Part shown: piece by piece, positions 37,079 through 48,868 of the stretch
Layout: the number at the start of each line of letters is the position of its first letter
Position numbering within the stretch: position 1 is the stretch's first letter
Assembly (NCBI RefSeq): GCF_001425625.1
Contig: NZ_LMCP01000005.1
Span: forward strand, 111,099 to 175,098
Source: Mesorhizobium sp. Root102
GTDB lineage: Bacteria > Pseudomonadota > Alphaproteobacteria > Rhizobiales > Rhizobiaceae
DNA length: 64,000 nucleotides
Direction: 5' to 3'
Made by a program: the position numbers and the translations under genes
Notes under the pieces: model-generated
What the model saw: the letters and a program-made list of their open reading frames with translations, nothing else
What the model was told of the DNA's origin: nothing
Databases searched by the model: none

Positions 37079-38473
37079 TCAGACCACCCTGACGTAGGTC
37101 GTCATTCCCGATTTCTGATGCTCGATAATGTGGCAATGCAGCAGCCAGTCGCCGAGATTGTCGGCGACGAAGCCGAGCTGAACCTTCTCGTTGGGCTGGA
37201 TGAGATAGGTGTCGGAGATGACAGGCTGAACCTGGCGCGTCGAGGATGACAGCACCTTGAAGCTCATGCCGTGCAGATGCATCGGATGGGATTGCGGCGT
37301 CAGGTTCTCCATATCGATGACATAGCTCCTGCCGAGCTTCAGTTCGGCCAGCGGCGCGGTCGGATCCGGCGTATCGCCGGGCCACGGTACCTTGTTGATT
37401 GCCCAGAAACTGTAGCCAAGCGATCCGCAGATGCCATCGCTCGGGACGTTTTCCGCCGTAGCGCTGAGCGCCAGGGAAATATGTTGGGCGCTGGTGAAAT
37501 CCACCTCCGCCACCGGATTGACCTCCAGCGGAGCAAGATCACGAATGTCCCGCTTGAGGGAGTCTCCTGTCGCGAGCAGGGTCGCCAGGATTTTTGGCTT
37601 CGTGCCCCTGACGTCTCTCAGGCTGACGATCGCGCCCTCGTCGTCGGGCATGCGGATGGCCAGCTCCATGCGCTGACCGGGTCCAAGCAGCAAGGCATCG
37701 GGGGAAAAACGCTGCGGCACCGGATTGCCGTCCAGCGCGATGACTGACGCTTCGGCGCCATCGACGCGAAAGGCATAGATCCGGGTGACATCGGTGATGG
37801 CGACCCTGAGCCGAACCAGCCCTCCGGCCGGCGCGTCATACTGCGGCTGATCTAGCCAGTTGGCGGTGCGCACCGTGCCGTAAGTGCCGGTTCCTGCGGC
37901 ATCGCGCGGCCGGAACTGGTCGATGAACTGGCCATCGTCGCCGAGGCGCCAGTCGCGCAGGTTGATGACAATTTCGGCGTCGAATTTCGGATCGTTCGGG
38001 TTTTCAACCACGATCACGCCGGTCAGGCCGTGACCCATCTGCTCCAGCGTGTTGCAATGCGGGTGATACCAGAAGGTGCCGGCGTCGGGTGGCGTGAAGG
38101 CGTAATCGAAATGATCGCCGGTGTAGACGTAGGGCTGGACCAGAAACGGGACGCCGTCCATCCTGTTTGGAACACGAATGCCATGCCAGTGGATCGTCGT
38201 CGGATCATCGATCGCGTTGACAAGGCGCGCGGTGAAAGGCGCGCCTTTTTTCATTCTGAGCACGGGCGGCATTCCGGCGTTACCATAGGTCAGCACATCC
38301 TTGGTCTGGCCGACATCCATCAGCTTCGCCTGGATCTTTGCCGTCTGCAAAACCACCGGCTCAGCTGTGGCAGCGGCCCAGCCGCCAAGCCGACCCATGG
38401 CCGAAAGCCCGATCCCGCCGGCACCGGCAACCGCGGCCGTTTTCAAAAACCCGCGGCGTGTGAGTACGGTCAT
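37079..38473 (-). CDS. Tat-exported multicopper oxidase
   Basis: 464 residues. The Tat signal LTRRGFLKTAAVAGAGGIGL is followed by cupredoxin domains. All four copper-binding motifs are present: HWHG (IHWHGIRV, about residue 95), WYHPH, HPMHLHG near the C-terminus and HCHIIEHQKSGM. The Met five residues after the last His completes a type 1 site. It is a periplasmic CueO- or laccase-like oxidase that would detoxify copper or oxidise phenols and metals. The ATG at 38473 has TTGGAG upstream. It lies 156 bases downstream of the TetR gene on the same strand and may be controlled with it. Confidence 0.93.
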   Translation of the reverse strand: MTVLTRRGFLKTAAVAGAGGIGLSAMGRLGGWAAATAEPVVLQTAKIQAKLMDVGQTKDVLTYGNAGMPPVLRMKKGAPFTARLVNAIDDPTTIHWHGIRVPNRMDGVPFLVQPYVYTGDHFDYAFTPPDAGTFWYHPHCNTLEQMGHGLTGVIVVENPNDPKFDAEIVINLRDWRLGDDGQFIDQFRPRDAAGTGTYGTVRTANWLDQPQYDAPAGGLVRLRVAITDVTRIYAFRVDGAEASVIALDGNPVPQRFSPDALLLGPGQRMELAIRMPDDEGAIVSLRDVRGTKPKILATLLATGDSLKRDIRDLAPLEVNPVAEVDFTSAQHISLALSATAENVPSDGICGSLGYSFWAINKVPWPGDTPDPTAPLAELKLGRSYVIDMENLTPQSHPMHLHGMSFKVLSSSTRQVQPVISDTYLIQPNEKVQLGFVADNLGDWLLHCHIIEHQKSGMTTYVRVV

Positions 38474-38629
38474 TTGGCGCTCCAACTGCAAGGACGGCAG
38501 CCTTGGGTTTATCGCAGCCCTGGATCGTAAGCGAGAAGCCTGTGCAAGACCGACCTCCGCCACCGGCCCGCCGACAGGCGCGGACGGACAATCGACCGCA
38601 AGACGCATCGCCGTCGGAGAGGAGCGTGA

Positions 38630-39262
38630 CTATTTCGACCGCACCCCATAGGCGGCAAGGAACGCTTCAACCGAGGCATCGGCATGCCGCTCAAGGTCGG
38701 CCTTCGAGCGCGGGTTGCTTCCGGTGAACATGGCTTCGTTCATGGGGATCCAGAGAAGCATTCCGAAGAGATGGCTGGCCGCCAAACGGGGATCGCTGGT
38801 CTGCAACAGGCCTCGACTGGTAAGCTTTTCAAAGCATGACGCCACCGAGGCAAGCATGCGCTCAAAACCTTTTTCATACCAACTGCGGCCAAGCTGCGGC
38901 ATTCGATCCGCGTTGGCGATAATCAGACGCCGCAGCTTCAGCAAATCGTCGTCCATCAGCGTCGTTGTCATGCGTCGGGCAAGCTGCTGCAGACCGCCCT
39001 CCATGAATTTCGCCTCGGAAAGCAGCATCGTTACGGACTCGACAACATCGTTGGTCTGGCTGGCGGTGGACTCGACGACTTCGCTGAAAAGCGTCTCCTT
39101 GTCCGTGAAATGCTTGTAGACGGTCTGCTTGGAAGCGCCTGCCTTGGTGGCGATCTCTTCCATGCTGGTTCCATCATAACCCTTGGCGATGAACGCGGCC
39201 GTGGCCGCTTCGATGATTTCACGATCCTTGCGAGCCGATCTGGTCTCACCATTATTTTCCAT
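38630..39262 (-). CDS. TetR-family transcriptional regulator
   Basis: 210 residues. The N-terminal helix-turn-helix is IIEAATAAFIAKGYDGTSME followed by EIATKAGASKQTVYKHF. The C-terminal half, DDDLLKLRRLIIANADRMPQ, matches the TetR_C AcrR-like (YfiR-like) dimer domain. The ATG at 39262 has GAGAGG upstream; an earlier TTG at 39274 gives four more residues. It is divergent from the VOC gene, with the two promoters sharing palindromic sequences that are likely operators. Probably a repressor of the VOC gene and possibly of the multicopper oxidase. Confidence 0.9.
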   Translation of the reverse strand: MENNGETRSARKDREIIEAATAAFIAKGYDGTSMEEIATKAGASKQTVYKHFTDKETLFSEVVESTASQTNDVVESVTMLLSEAKFMEGGLQQLARRMTTTLMDDDLLKLRRLIIANADRMPQLGRSWYEKGFERMLASVASCFEKLTSRGLLQTSDPRLAASHLFGMLLWIPMNEAMFTGSNPRSKADLERHADASVEAFLAAYGVRSK

Positions 39263-39276
39263 AGCGCCTCTCAACC

Positions 39277-39338
39277 AGTACTAGACGGTACCGTTCCCGC
39301 AAGGTAGCTACGCTTACAGTACTAGACTGGCTAGTACT
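39277..39338. promoter_or_regulatory. TetR-type operators between the TetR and VOC genes
   Basis: The perfect palindrome AGTACTAG-ACTGG-CTAGTACT (39318-39338) and a second site beginning AGTACTAG-ACGGTACCGT (39277-39294) lie between the divergent starts. They share the half-site AGTACTAG and sit about one helical turn scale from each promoter, so they fit an autoregulated TetR protein. Confidence 0.75.
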
Positions 39339-39364
39339 CGTCAACGAAAGCAAGGCTTGAACCG

Positions 39365-39769
39365 ATGACCAAGATGATCTTCCTCAATCTGCCGGTGCGC
39401 GATCTGCAGGCGGCGACCAATTTCTATCTCGCGATCGGCGGCACGCTGAACCCGCAGTTCTCGAGCGACCAGGCCAGCTCGATCATGTTCTCCGACTCCA
39501 TTGGGGTCATGTTGCTTACGCACAAGCATTACAGCCAGTTCACAGCGCGGGAGATCGGCGACCCCAAACGGGACAGCCAGATGCTGATAGCGCTCACCAC
39601 CGACAGCAAGGACGAGGTCAATGCCATAATCGAGAAGGGCGTGGCGGCAGGCGGTCGCGCCGATCCCAACCCGGTGCAGGATCTCGGTTTCATGTTCAAC
39701 CGCCACATCGAAGATCCGGACGGCAACGTCTGGGAGCTGCTGTGGATGAACCCATCCGCCATGCAATAG
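39365..39769 (+). CDS. VOC-family (glyoxalase/bleomycin-resistance-like) protein
   Basis: 134 residues, two beta-alpha-beta-beta-beta units. It opens MTKMIFLNLPVRDLQAATNF, then YLAIGGTLNPQF, and ends HIEDPDGNVWELLWMNPSAM, a typical VOC C-terminal strand with a metal-ligand Glu. Family members act as lyases, dioxygenases or resistance proteins; PhnB-like proteins of this size are common. It is regulated, probably repressed, by the divergent TetR protein. Confidence 0.85.
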   Translation: MTKMIFLNLPVRDLQAATNFYLAIGGTLNPQFSSDQASSIMFSDSIGVMLLTHKHYSQFTAREIGDPKRDSQMLIALTTDSKDEVNAIIEKGVAAGGRADPNPVQDLGFMFNRHIEDPDGNVWELLWMNPSAMQ

Positions 39770-39802
39770 CCCACCGGAATCGAAGCGGGCCAGGATGACA
39801 AT

Positions 39803-39836
39803 GGAGAAGCGATTGGCATTTGCCTGTCGCTTCTCC
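39803..39836. terminator. Stem-loop between convergent VOC and metH genes
   Basis: A 10-bp stem, GGAGAAGCGA at 39803-39812 and TCGCTTCTCC at 39827-39836, with a 14-base loop that can itself pair (GGCA with TGCC). It lies between the two convergent stops. T-runs are weak, so termination efficiency is uncertain. Confidence 0.6.
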
Positions 39837-39856
39837 AACGGACGCGCCGGCATCAG

Positions 39857-43666
<3,810 letters not shown>

Positions 43667-43700
43667 TTTTTATCCCTTTGGCGACAAGTTTTCTCATCTC

Positions 43701-43720
43701 ACATAAGGATATCTTTATGT
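43701..43720 (-). promoter_or_regulatory. Operator-like palindrome upstream of metH
   Basis: ACATAAGGATATCTTTATGT, a 20-base inverted repeat with one mismatch, lies 35-54 bases upstream of the metH ATG in an AT-rich stretch. It resembles sites of ArsR-type methionine-cycle regulators (SahR) of Proteobacteria. The regulator gene is not in the window. Confidence 0.6.
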
Positions 43721-43759
43721 CAATATACGATAGGCGATCATCATTGTCACCCGTCGTTG

Positions 43760-44036
43760 CAAGTGCCTGGCTCCAGAGGGGCAATCGCTCGGTCAATGCA
43801 ACTCGGCCAGCAAGGCTATCCCGCGTAAAGGCGATACCCGGAACAGAATTGATCTTCTTCTGCACGGCCTCGCGCAGGATCGGCACCGCTTGCTCGAAAC
43901 GGGTAACGTCGTTTCGGCCCGCCAGCGAGCGTTAAAGTTGCCGACCTCGTTCTGCAGGCTGGCCCAACGGTCGGGATCGCGGTCGCGACCGACCTCGTCG
44001 GCGAGCGCCCGGATAGGTCAAATCTCGGCCGCAGCC
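43760..44036 (-). pseudogene. Possible frameshifted gene remnant upstream of metH
   Basis: Two adjacent frames on the minus strand give protein-like peptides that line up around 43925-43940. One encodes RALADEVGRDRDPDRWASLQ and NEVGNFNARW, the other LAGRNDVTRFEQAVPILREA then VQKKINSVPGIAFTRDSLAG. Neither is a full gene, neither has a good start, and I recognise no family. This may be a fragment broken by a one-base change. The region otherwise holds the metH upstream palindrome. Confidence 0.3.
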
Positions 44037-44039
44037 AGC

Positions 44040-45671
44040 CTATTTGAAGCTGGCGATGGGCAAGAACTTCACCGCGGAGCCGGTGAAGCGGCGGTGATCG
44101 GACGTCTGTCCTCGCGGCTGGAATCCGTCGAGATAGACGTGCTCCGGCGCCCTGCGGATGAAATAGGCGGCAACAAGCCGCGCGGTCGCGGACCCCGTTC
44201 CATCGGCAATGCCGCGACCTCTCTGGAGCGGTCTGCTGGTGACCGCAGGCGCTTCAGCATCGGCGCGTGGCTGGACACGGTCGGCCTTCGGGCTGGTCCT
44301 GACCCGATCTTCGCGTTCCGATGCATGGGGGGCAAGCCGCTGGCCGGTCAGCCTGTCAAGGCCGTCATCGGCGTGGTTCAGGGCCAGCAAGGCACCGATT
44401 GCGTCGCCGGATTTGGCTGCTTCCGGTTGGCGCGTCGGGCTTGTCTGGCTTTCCGGCCGCCATGTCGGCAAGGGGATGTTGAGCGCCACCATGTCCGCCG
44501 CGACGCTCGCGAGAACGGCATCCCCGCCCAAAGGAATGTCGGCACCGGTTGCTGCCGGCTTGGCCACCGCCAGTTCGGCCCGCGCCATGGACGCACCGGC
44601 GATTGCGGACCGTGCGGTTTCCGGTGTCGGAACACGCGCCGCAAGTTCGGCGCGAGGGGCGAAGGCGGGCAGCGGCACCGAGCCCGGTGCCATGGCCATG
44701 ACGATCGCTTCAGGCGTCTTCCCCGTCTGCCCAGATGGCGGTTCCTCCCCTGGATAGCTGGCAGCCATTTGGATGTCCGCCCGCTGGGCATCCCGCGGCT
44801 GCACGATGGCGATACCCTGTCCGACCGGCCTGGGCTCAACAGACCTGGCCGGTTTGCGCGGCGCCGACACCGCTTCCGCGACATCATCCGACTCGTCTCC
44901 GCCACCCAAAAGCGTCGCCAGTAGGCCACGCGCCTGTCTGCGTTGGCCGCCATCAACGCTTGCCAGCTCGATGTTGGGCGTGCCGGCGCCCTTGCGCGAT
45001 TTGTAGGCGGCAAACGCCTGCTCGTAGCCGGGCAGCGGTCTGCCGTCGCTTGGCACATGCAGTGTGTTGCCGTTCGGAAATACCCTGGCTAGTTCCTGGC
45101 GGCTGATGCCCGGCCAATGCCGCACATTGCCGACATCCATGTGTATGAAAGGCGAACCGGAGGTAGGGTAATAGCCTACGCCGCCGCCCTGCATCTTGAG
45201 GCCGATATCGCGCAGCTTCTTCAGCGGCACATCCGGCAGGAAGAAATCCATCGCGCGGCCTACCATGTGTTGACTCTCTCGAGCTACGCCCTTCGAGCGG
45301 CTGCGCAGCATTGCGTTCGTCGCCGGCGAACGATAGGCGCTGACCACATGGATATAGGCTCTTGATCCACTGGCGCGATAGGCCTGCCAGACAAGATCGA
45401 GCAGGCGCGGATCCATCTTCGTCGGTTCGTTGCGACGCCAGTCGCGCAGCATGAGATTGATCTTCTTCAATCCCGCCGGATCGTAGCGCCCATTGCGCTT
45501 GAAGACGATTTCGGCCTTCTCGCCCGTATGGAGATGTTGAATCTTCAAAGCGCGCGTCTCCGCCAACGCGCTGCTGACGCAGAGGCAAAGGAACGCCACC
45601 ATGATGGCCGGCAGCAATGTCCAACGATGGGAAGCGCCGGGCGTGTTTTGCTCGTTTTCAATCACGTTCAT
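44040..45671 (-). CDS. Periplasmic DUF882 (peptidase M15-like) protein
   Basis: 543 residues. The signal segment LLPAIMVAFLCLCVSSALAE is followed by the DUF882 domain (about residues 40-200), related to D,D-carboxypeptidases: metal-ligand patterns SQHMVGRAMDFF and GSPFIHMDVG are intact. A long low-complexity region follows (about residues 240-500, rich in Ala, Pro, Arg), ending with SAVKFLPIASF. It probably binds or cleaves peptidoglycan. The ATG at 45671 was chosen over the TTG at 45680 because it has AAGG upstream. Confidence 0.88.
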   Translation of the reverse strand: MNVIENEQNTPGASHRWTLLPAIMVAFLCLCVSSALAETRALKIQHLHTGEKAEIVFKRNGRYDPAGLKKINLMLRDWRRNEPTKMDPRLLDLVWQAYRASGSRAYIHVVSAYRSPATNAMLRSRSKGVARESQHMVGRAMDFFLPDVPLKKLRDIGLKMQGGGVGYYPTSGSPFIHMDVGNVRHWPGISRQELARVFPNGNTLHVPSDGRPLPGYEQAFAAYKSRKGAGTPNIELASVDGGQRRQARGLLATLLGGGDESDDVAEAVSAPRKPARSVEPRPVGQGIAIVQPRDAQRADIQMAASYPGEEPPSGQTGKTPEAIVMAMAPGSVPLPAFAPRAELAARVPTPETARSAIAGASMARAELAVAKPAATGADIPLGGDAVLASVAADMVALNIPLPTWRPESQTSPTRQPEAAKSGDAIGALLALNHADDGLDRLTGQRLAPHASEREDRVRTSPKADRVQPRADAEAPAVTSRPLQRGRGIADGTGSATARLVAAYFIRRAPEHVYLDGFQPRGQTSDHRRFTGSAVKFLPIASFK

Positions 45672-45930
45672 GCCTTGCAAATTGTTTTGTTTTCAGGCGA
45701 TTTGACGTCGGCGTCGAGATGAAGAGCTCGTCTTCGGCGTCCTCGACCTGACAAGGCATGGACTTGACCGGCGCAGACGGGCATCCATCCCACAACGCGC
45801 CTGTCGAAGAACATCATCTTGGTTAATGAATCGTGTCGGTGCCGAGAATGCGATTCGACCGGTGGGTGCCTGTAACAACTCTTGGAGCCAGGGCTCCCCG
45901 CTGCAGCTAGGTCAGTGAGGTTTTCCAATC
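45672..45930. other. Intergenic region
   Basis: About 260 bases between the DUF882 gene and the LysR remnant. Open frames here are short and arginine-rich. I see no RNA gene or repeat. The DUF882 promoter probably lies in the AT-rich part near 45675-45700. Confidence 0.4.
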
Positions 45931-46280
45931 CTAGTCCCGGACAGCATCGGCAAACGCATCAATGGCTGGCGAGTGTGAGCGCCCTGCGACAGTAACCAAC
46001 GACACTTGCGGATGATTTCGGGATCGACCACAGGCTGGTGGCACCCCCATTCCCGCCGCGACTATCGCCAGAATCCAATCCTCGCGCTCACTACGATGTG
46101 CACTTTCGATCTCTATCCCGAGGCTTCTGCAAAGCTCGTCGATGTGATCGCTGTATTCGCAGTTGATGCGGTCGAGGTAGGGCTGCTCGTGGACATCGGA
46201 AAGATGGAGCGTGTTGCGCAGTTCAAATGGATGGCCTGTCGAAAAAGCGAGGCCAAAACGCTCGGTATAAACCGGTGTCA
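45931..46280 (-). pseudogene. Truncated, frameshifted LysR-family regulator remnant
   Basis: On the minus strand residues resembling the LysR substrate-binding domain are seen: PVYTERFGLAFSTGHPFELR, LDRINCEYSDHIDELCRSLG and REDWILAIVAAGMGV, then after a break VSLVTVAGRSHSPAIDAFAD. The join is scrambled: the peptide PVVDPEIIRK, expected between them, lies in another frame, so there is a frameshift and probably a small deletion. No helix-turn-helix domain is present upstream. Broken gene with no function expected. Confidence 0.8.
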
Positions 46281-46413
46281 GGGACGGTCGTCGCGGAGAT
46301 GAGGTGACCAGGTCCTGTTCGCTAGAAACTCCGAAGCGGAAGATTTTAGAAAAGCAATTACTAATATAATGACGTGACAGCGCCAGTATCCGCGTCGCGT
46401 ATGGGAGGATGCC

Positions 46414-46794
46414 ATGACCGATGGTGGAATGAACGTCACGAAATTTGAATCCAAGTCTCACAACAAGCCGGATGAGGTTCGCTCGCCCAACAAGACACGC
46501 GTCGAAGTGGTGCGGCTTCCCGGTTTCACGCTCGGACGGCTCAACATGGAGCCAGGATGGAAATGGTCGGAGTGCGTGAAGCCCGTCGTCAAGACCGACA
46601 GCTGTCAGGTGTCGCATGTCGGTTACGTTGTATCCGGAGCGATCACCATCAGATTGGATGACGGCACCCAGAAAACCTTCGAACAAGGCACATCCTATAC
46701 AATTCCGCCCGGCCACGACGCCTGGGTGGAAGGCAACGAACGCATTGTGTGTATCGAAGTCACGAGCGCCGAGCGGCATGCCAAACCAGCGTAG
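46414..46794 (+). CDS. Cupin-domain protein
   Basis: 126 residues. A single cupin fold: MEPGWKWSECVKPVVKTDSC leads into SHVGYVVSGAITIRLDDGTQ (cupin motif 1 with one His) and SYTIPPGHDAWVEGNERIVC (motif 2 with HDAW). Motif 1 has fewer metal ligands than canonical, so metal binding is uncertain. GGGAGGATGCC precedes the ATG. It stands alone beside a broken regulator, so it may be the surviving target of that LysR gene. Function unknown. Confidence 0.8.
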   Translation: MTDGGMNVTKFESKSHNKPDEVRSPNKTRVEVVRLPGFTLGRLNMEPGWKWSECVKPVVKTDSCQVSHVGYVVSGAITIRLDDGTQKTFEQGTSYTIPPGHDAWVEGNERIVCIEVTSAERHAKPA

Positions 46795-46975
46795 GACAGA
46801 ACGCAGAACTGCTGGCTGGCGGGGTTTGCGTCGGGCGACGGGCTGCTGTCGCGCCATCAAATTATTTGACGCGGAACACTATGTAACCGCACCTCCACCC
46901 GTTCCGCGGGCAACGAGACGCTTCAAGGCCCGCAGCGAGAACCGGCAACGGCACTGAACTAGCTCTCCGCCTCTC

Positions 46976-47737
46976 CTATTCGGTGCCGGCGAGCCACCGC
47001 ACCATGTTCGCCATCAACTTGCCGTAGAGCGGCCATTCGAGGAAATCCTGCGACAGCCAATGCGGACCGATGTCGGTCGTCCAGGCGACCGTGCGGCCGC
47101 GACCGTGGTTGCAAACGGCAAGGAGTGGCCAGTCCGTGCCGCGGTGATGGCAGGTTGCCAAAAGACGGGATGAGCCATCATGCCTGAATTCCAGCTTGTT
47201 CATGCCGAGGATCGGAGGCAACGGCCCGTCGATGCCGGAAAAGATTGGGTGGGATGTTTGCAGGATGGAGGCTTGAAGACCTTGCGGCACCTCCATGCCG
47301 TCGCAATACGGCAGGCAACGGACAGGCAGCACATCTTCGACCGGGGTGTCGTAGAATCGCGCTGTTCCGAACATGCCCTGAAAGCCCATATAGCCGCCGG
47401 CCAGCATCAGCCCACCGCCACCTTCGACATAGGTCTTGAGCAGATCGAGGCGGTTGACACCGACACGGCCGGCCCGGGCTTCCGGCGTCACCAGCAAGGT
47501 CAGCGCGCCGACATCGGAAATCACCACCGCCTGATATTGGGCGAGCGCATCCAGATCAGAGGGAAACTCGGCGGCGCACCGATCACCGCCGATCTGTGTC
47601 ACCGCGACGCCCTCGGCGGCGAGGGCGGCATTGAAGGTCGTTGCACCATTGGTGGAGGTCGCGCTTGTGAGCACATCGCCACCTATGGCGACCGAAGTCG
47701 TTGCCGCGAAGGTTTCGCCTGCAAGCAGCACTTTCAT
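46976..47737 (-). CDS. Glutamine amidotransferase-like (GATase1-like, DUF1355 type) protein
   Basis: 253 residues with a class I amidotransferase-like fold (VTQIGGDRCAAEFPSDLDAL, then VVISDVGALTLLVTP, LKTYVEGGGGLMLAGGYMGF and NHGRGRTVAWTTDIGPHWLS). The catalytic Cys of true amidotransferases is not evident at the nucleophile elbow (MLAGGYMGF), so it may be a non-enzymatic or altered family member. It lies 82 bases downstream of the ABC binding-protein gene on the same strand and is probably the last gene of that operon; such genes often accompany sugar ABC importers. Substrate unknown. Confidence 0.78.
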   Translation of the reverse strand: MKVLLAGETFAATTSVAIGGDVLTSATSTNGATTFNAALAAEGVAVTQIGGDRCAAEFPSDLDALAQYQAVVISDVGALTLLVTPEARAGRVGVNRLDLLKTYVEGGGGLMLAGGYMGFQGMFGTARFYDTPVEDVLPVRCLPYCDGMEVPQGLQASILQTSHPIFSGIDGPLPPILGMNKLEFRHDGSSRLLATCHHRGTDWPLLAVCNHGRGRTVAWTTDIGPHWLSQDFLEWPLYGKLMANMVRWLAGTE

Positions 47738-47819
47738 AGTCGCCCCACATTGTCCGATAGATCGAGTTGAGAGGACGCCGGCTGGAATCGGCGCCCCCGG
47801 GGGTTCGATAACCGCCGTA

Positions 47820-48821
47820 TCAGAACTTGAACTCAGCCAGATTTTCGGGGGTCACGATTTTCGCTGGTCCAAGGATCAATTCGCCGCCGGCCCCAATCGT
47901 GTATTCGCCGAGCCTGCCTGCCTTGAACTTGTCACCCTCCTTGCCGGTGATCTTGCACTGCGCAAGCGCCTGGGCAGTTTGATAGGTAAGATAGCCAAGA
48001 TCGGTGACGTTCCACCAGATATCCTGAGCAGCGCCGTCCTTGATGTATTTCGAGATCAAAGTGGCCGGGGCCAGGCCGGTCAGTTTGACCTTGCCGATCA
48101 TGCCCGCCTCCTCAAGTGCACGAGCGGCCGCAGGAAGGCCAATGCCTGCTGGAACGATGATCACCTTGAGATTCGGAAACGCTTGCACCAGCGCCAGTGC
48201 CTGCTGCTGGTTGATCTGTTCGCTTTCTTCGCCATAGGCGACCTGCACGAGCTTCATTTTGGAAAACTTCGGCTCGGCCGCCATTTTCGCCTTCATGAAG
48301 TCGATCCAGGCGTTTTGGTTGGTCGCCGTGGGCGTCGACGACAGGATCGCGAATTCGCCTTCACCGCCGCTAAGATTGAATGCACTTTCCAGCATCATTT
48401 CGGCGAGACTGTCGCCCTTCACTTGATTCACGAATACCGCGCGGGCGTCGGCCGCCACATCGGAGTCATACGAAATGACGCGGACGCCCTGCTGGACGGC
48501 ACGCTTCAGCGCAGGCGCAACGGCATTGGCGTCGTTGCCGGCAATTGCGATGACCCCGACCTTCTGCGACACGAGACTATTGATGAATTCAATCTGCGCC
48601 TCTGCCGTCGCTTGCGATGGGGCGACCTGGGTAGCTGTGCCGCCAATTTCCTTCGCCGCCTCTTCGGCCCCTCCAAAGGCCACCTTGAAGTAGGGATCGG
48701 TGTCGAGCTTGGGCAGGAAGCCGACCGTTACCGGCTCCTTGGCGCATTCCTGGCTCAGAGCCAGCGAGGTCGGTGCGAGCAGAACCGCGGATGCGAGCAG
48801 GGCTAATCTAAACGCTTTCAT
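47820..48821 (-). CDS. Sugar ABC transporter periplasmic binding protein (RhaS/LsrB-like)
   Basis: 333 residues. A signal peptide MKAFRLALLASAVLLAPTSL is followed by a type I periplasmic-binding fold (EPVTVGFLPKLDTDPYFKVA, ATAEAQIEFINSLVSQKVGV, ISYDSDVAADARAVFVNQVK), as in LsrB/RhaS proteins that bind rhamnose or autoinducer-2. The ATG at 48821 has GGAGGAGT upstream. It is followed by the amidotransferase-like gene. The sugar is not decided; the rhamnose/AI-2 group is the closest. Confidence 0.88.
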   Translation of the reverse strand: MKAFRLALLASAVLLAPTSLALSQECAKEPVTVGFLPKLDTDPYFKVAFGGAEEAAKEIGGTATQVAPSQATAEAQIEFINSLVSQKVGVIAIAGNDANAVAPALKRAVQQGVRVISYDSDVAADARAVFVNQVKGDSLAEMMLESAFNLSGGEGEFAILSSTPTATNQNAWIDFMKAKMAAEPKFSKMKLVQVAYGEESEQINQQQALALVQAFPNLKVIIVPAGIGLPAAARALEEAGMIGKVKLTGLAPATLISKYIKDGAAQDIWWNVTDLGYLTYQTAQALAQCKITGKEGDKFKAGRLGEYTIGAGGELILGPAKIVTPENLAEFKF

Positions 48822-48868
48822 TGTGACTCCTCCATCAAAAATTCGGGCTTGAAGAAAGGGGCCCGAGA

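Noticed and set aside
43667..43700. Possible SAM-type riboswitch ahead of metH
   Set aside because: The leader between the palindrome and the ATG is only about 35 bases, too short for a known SAM or cobalamin aptamer.
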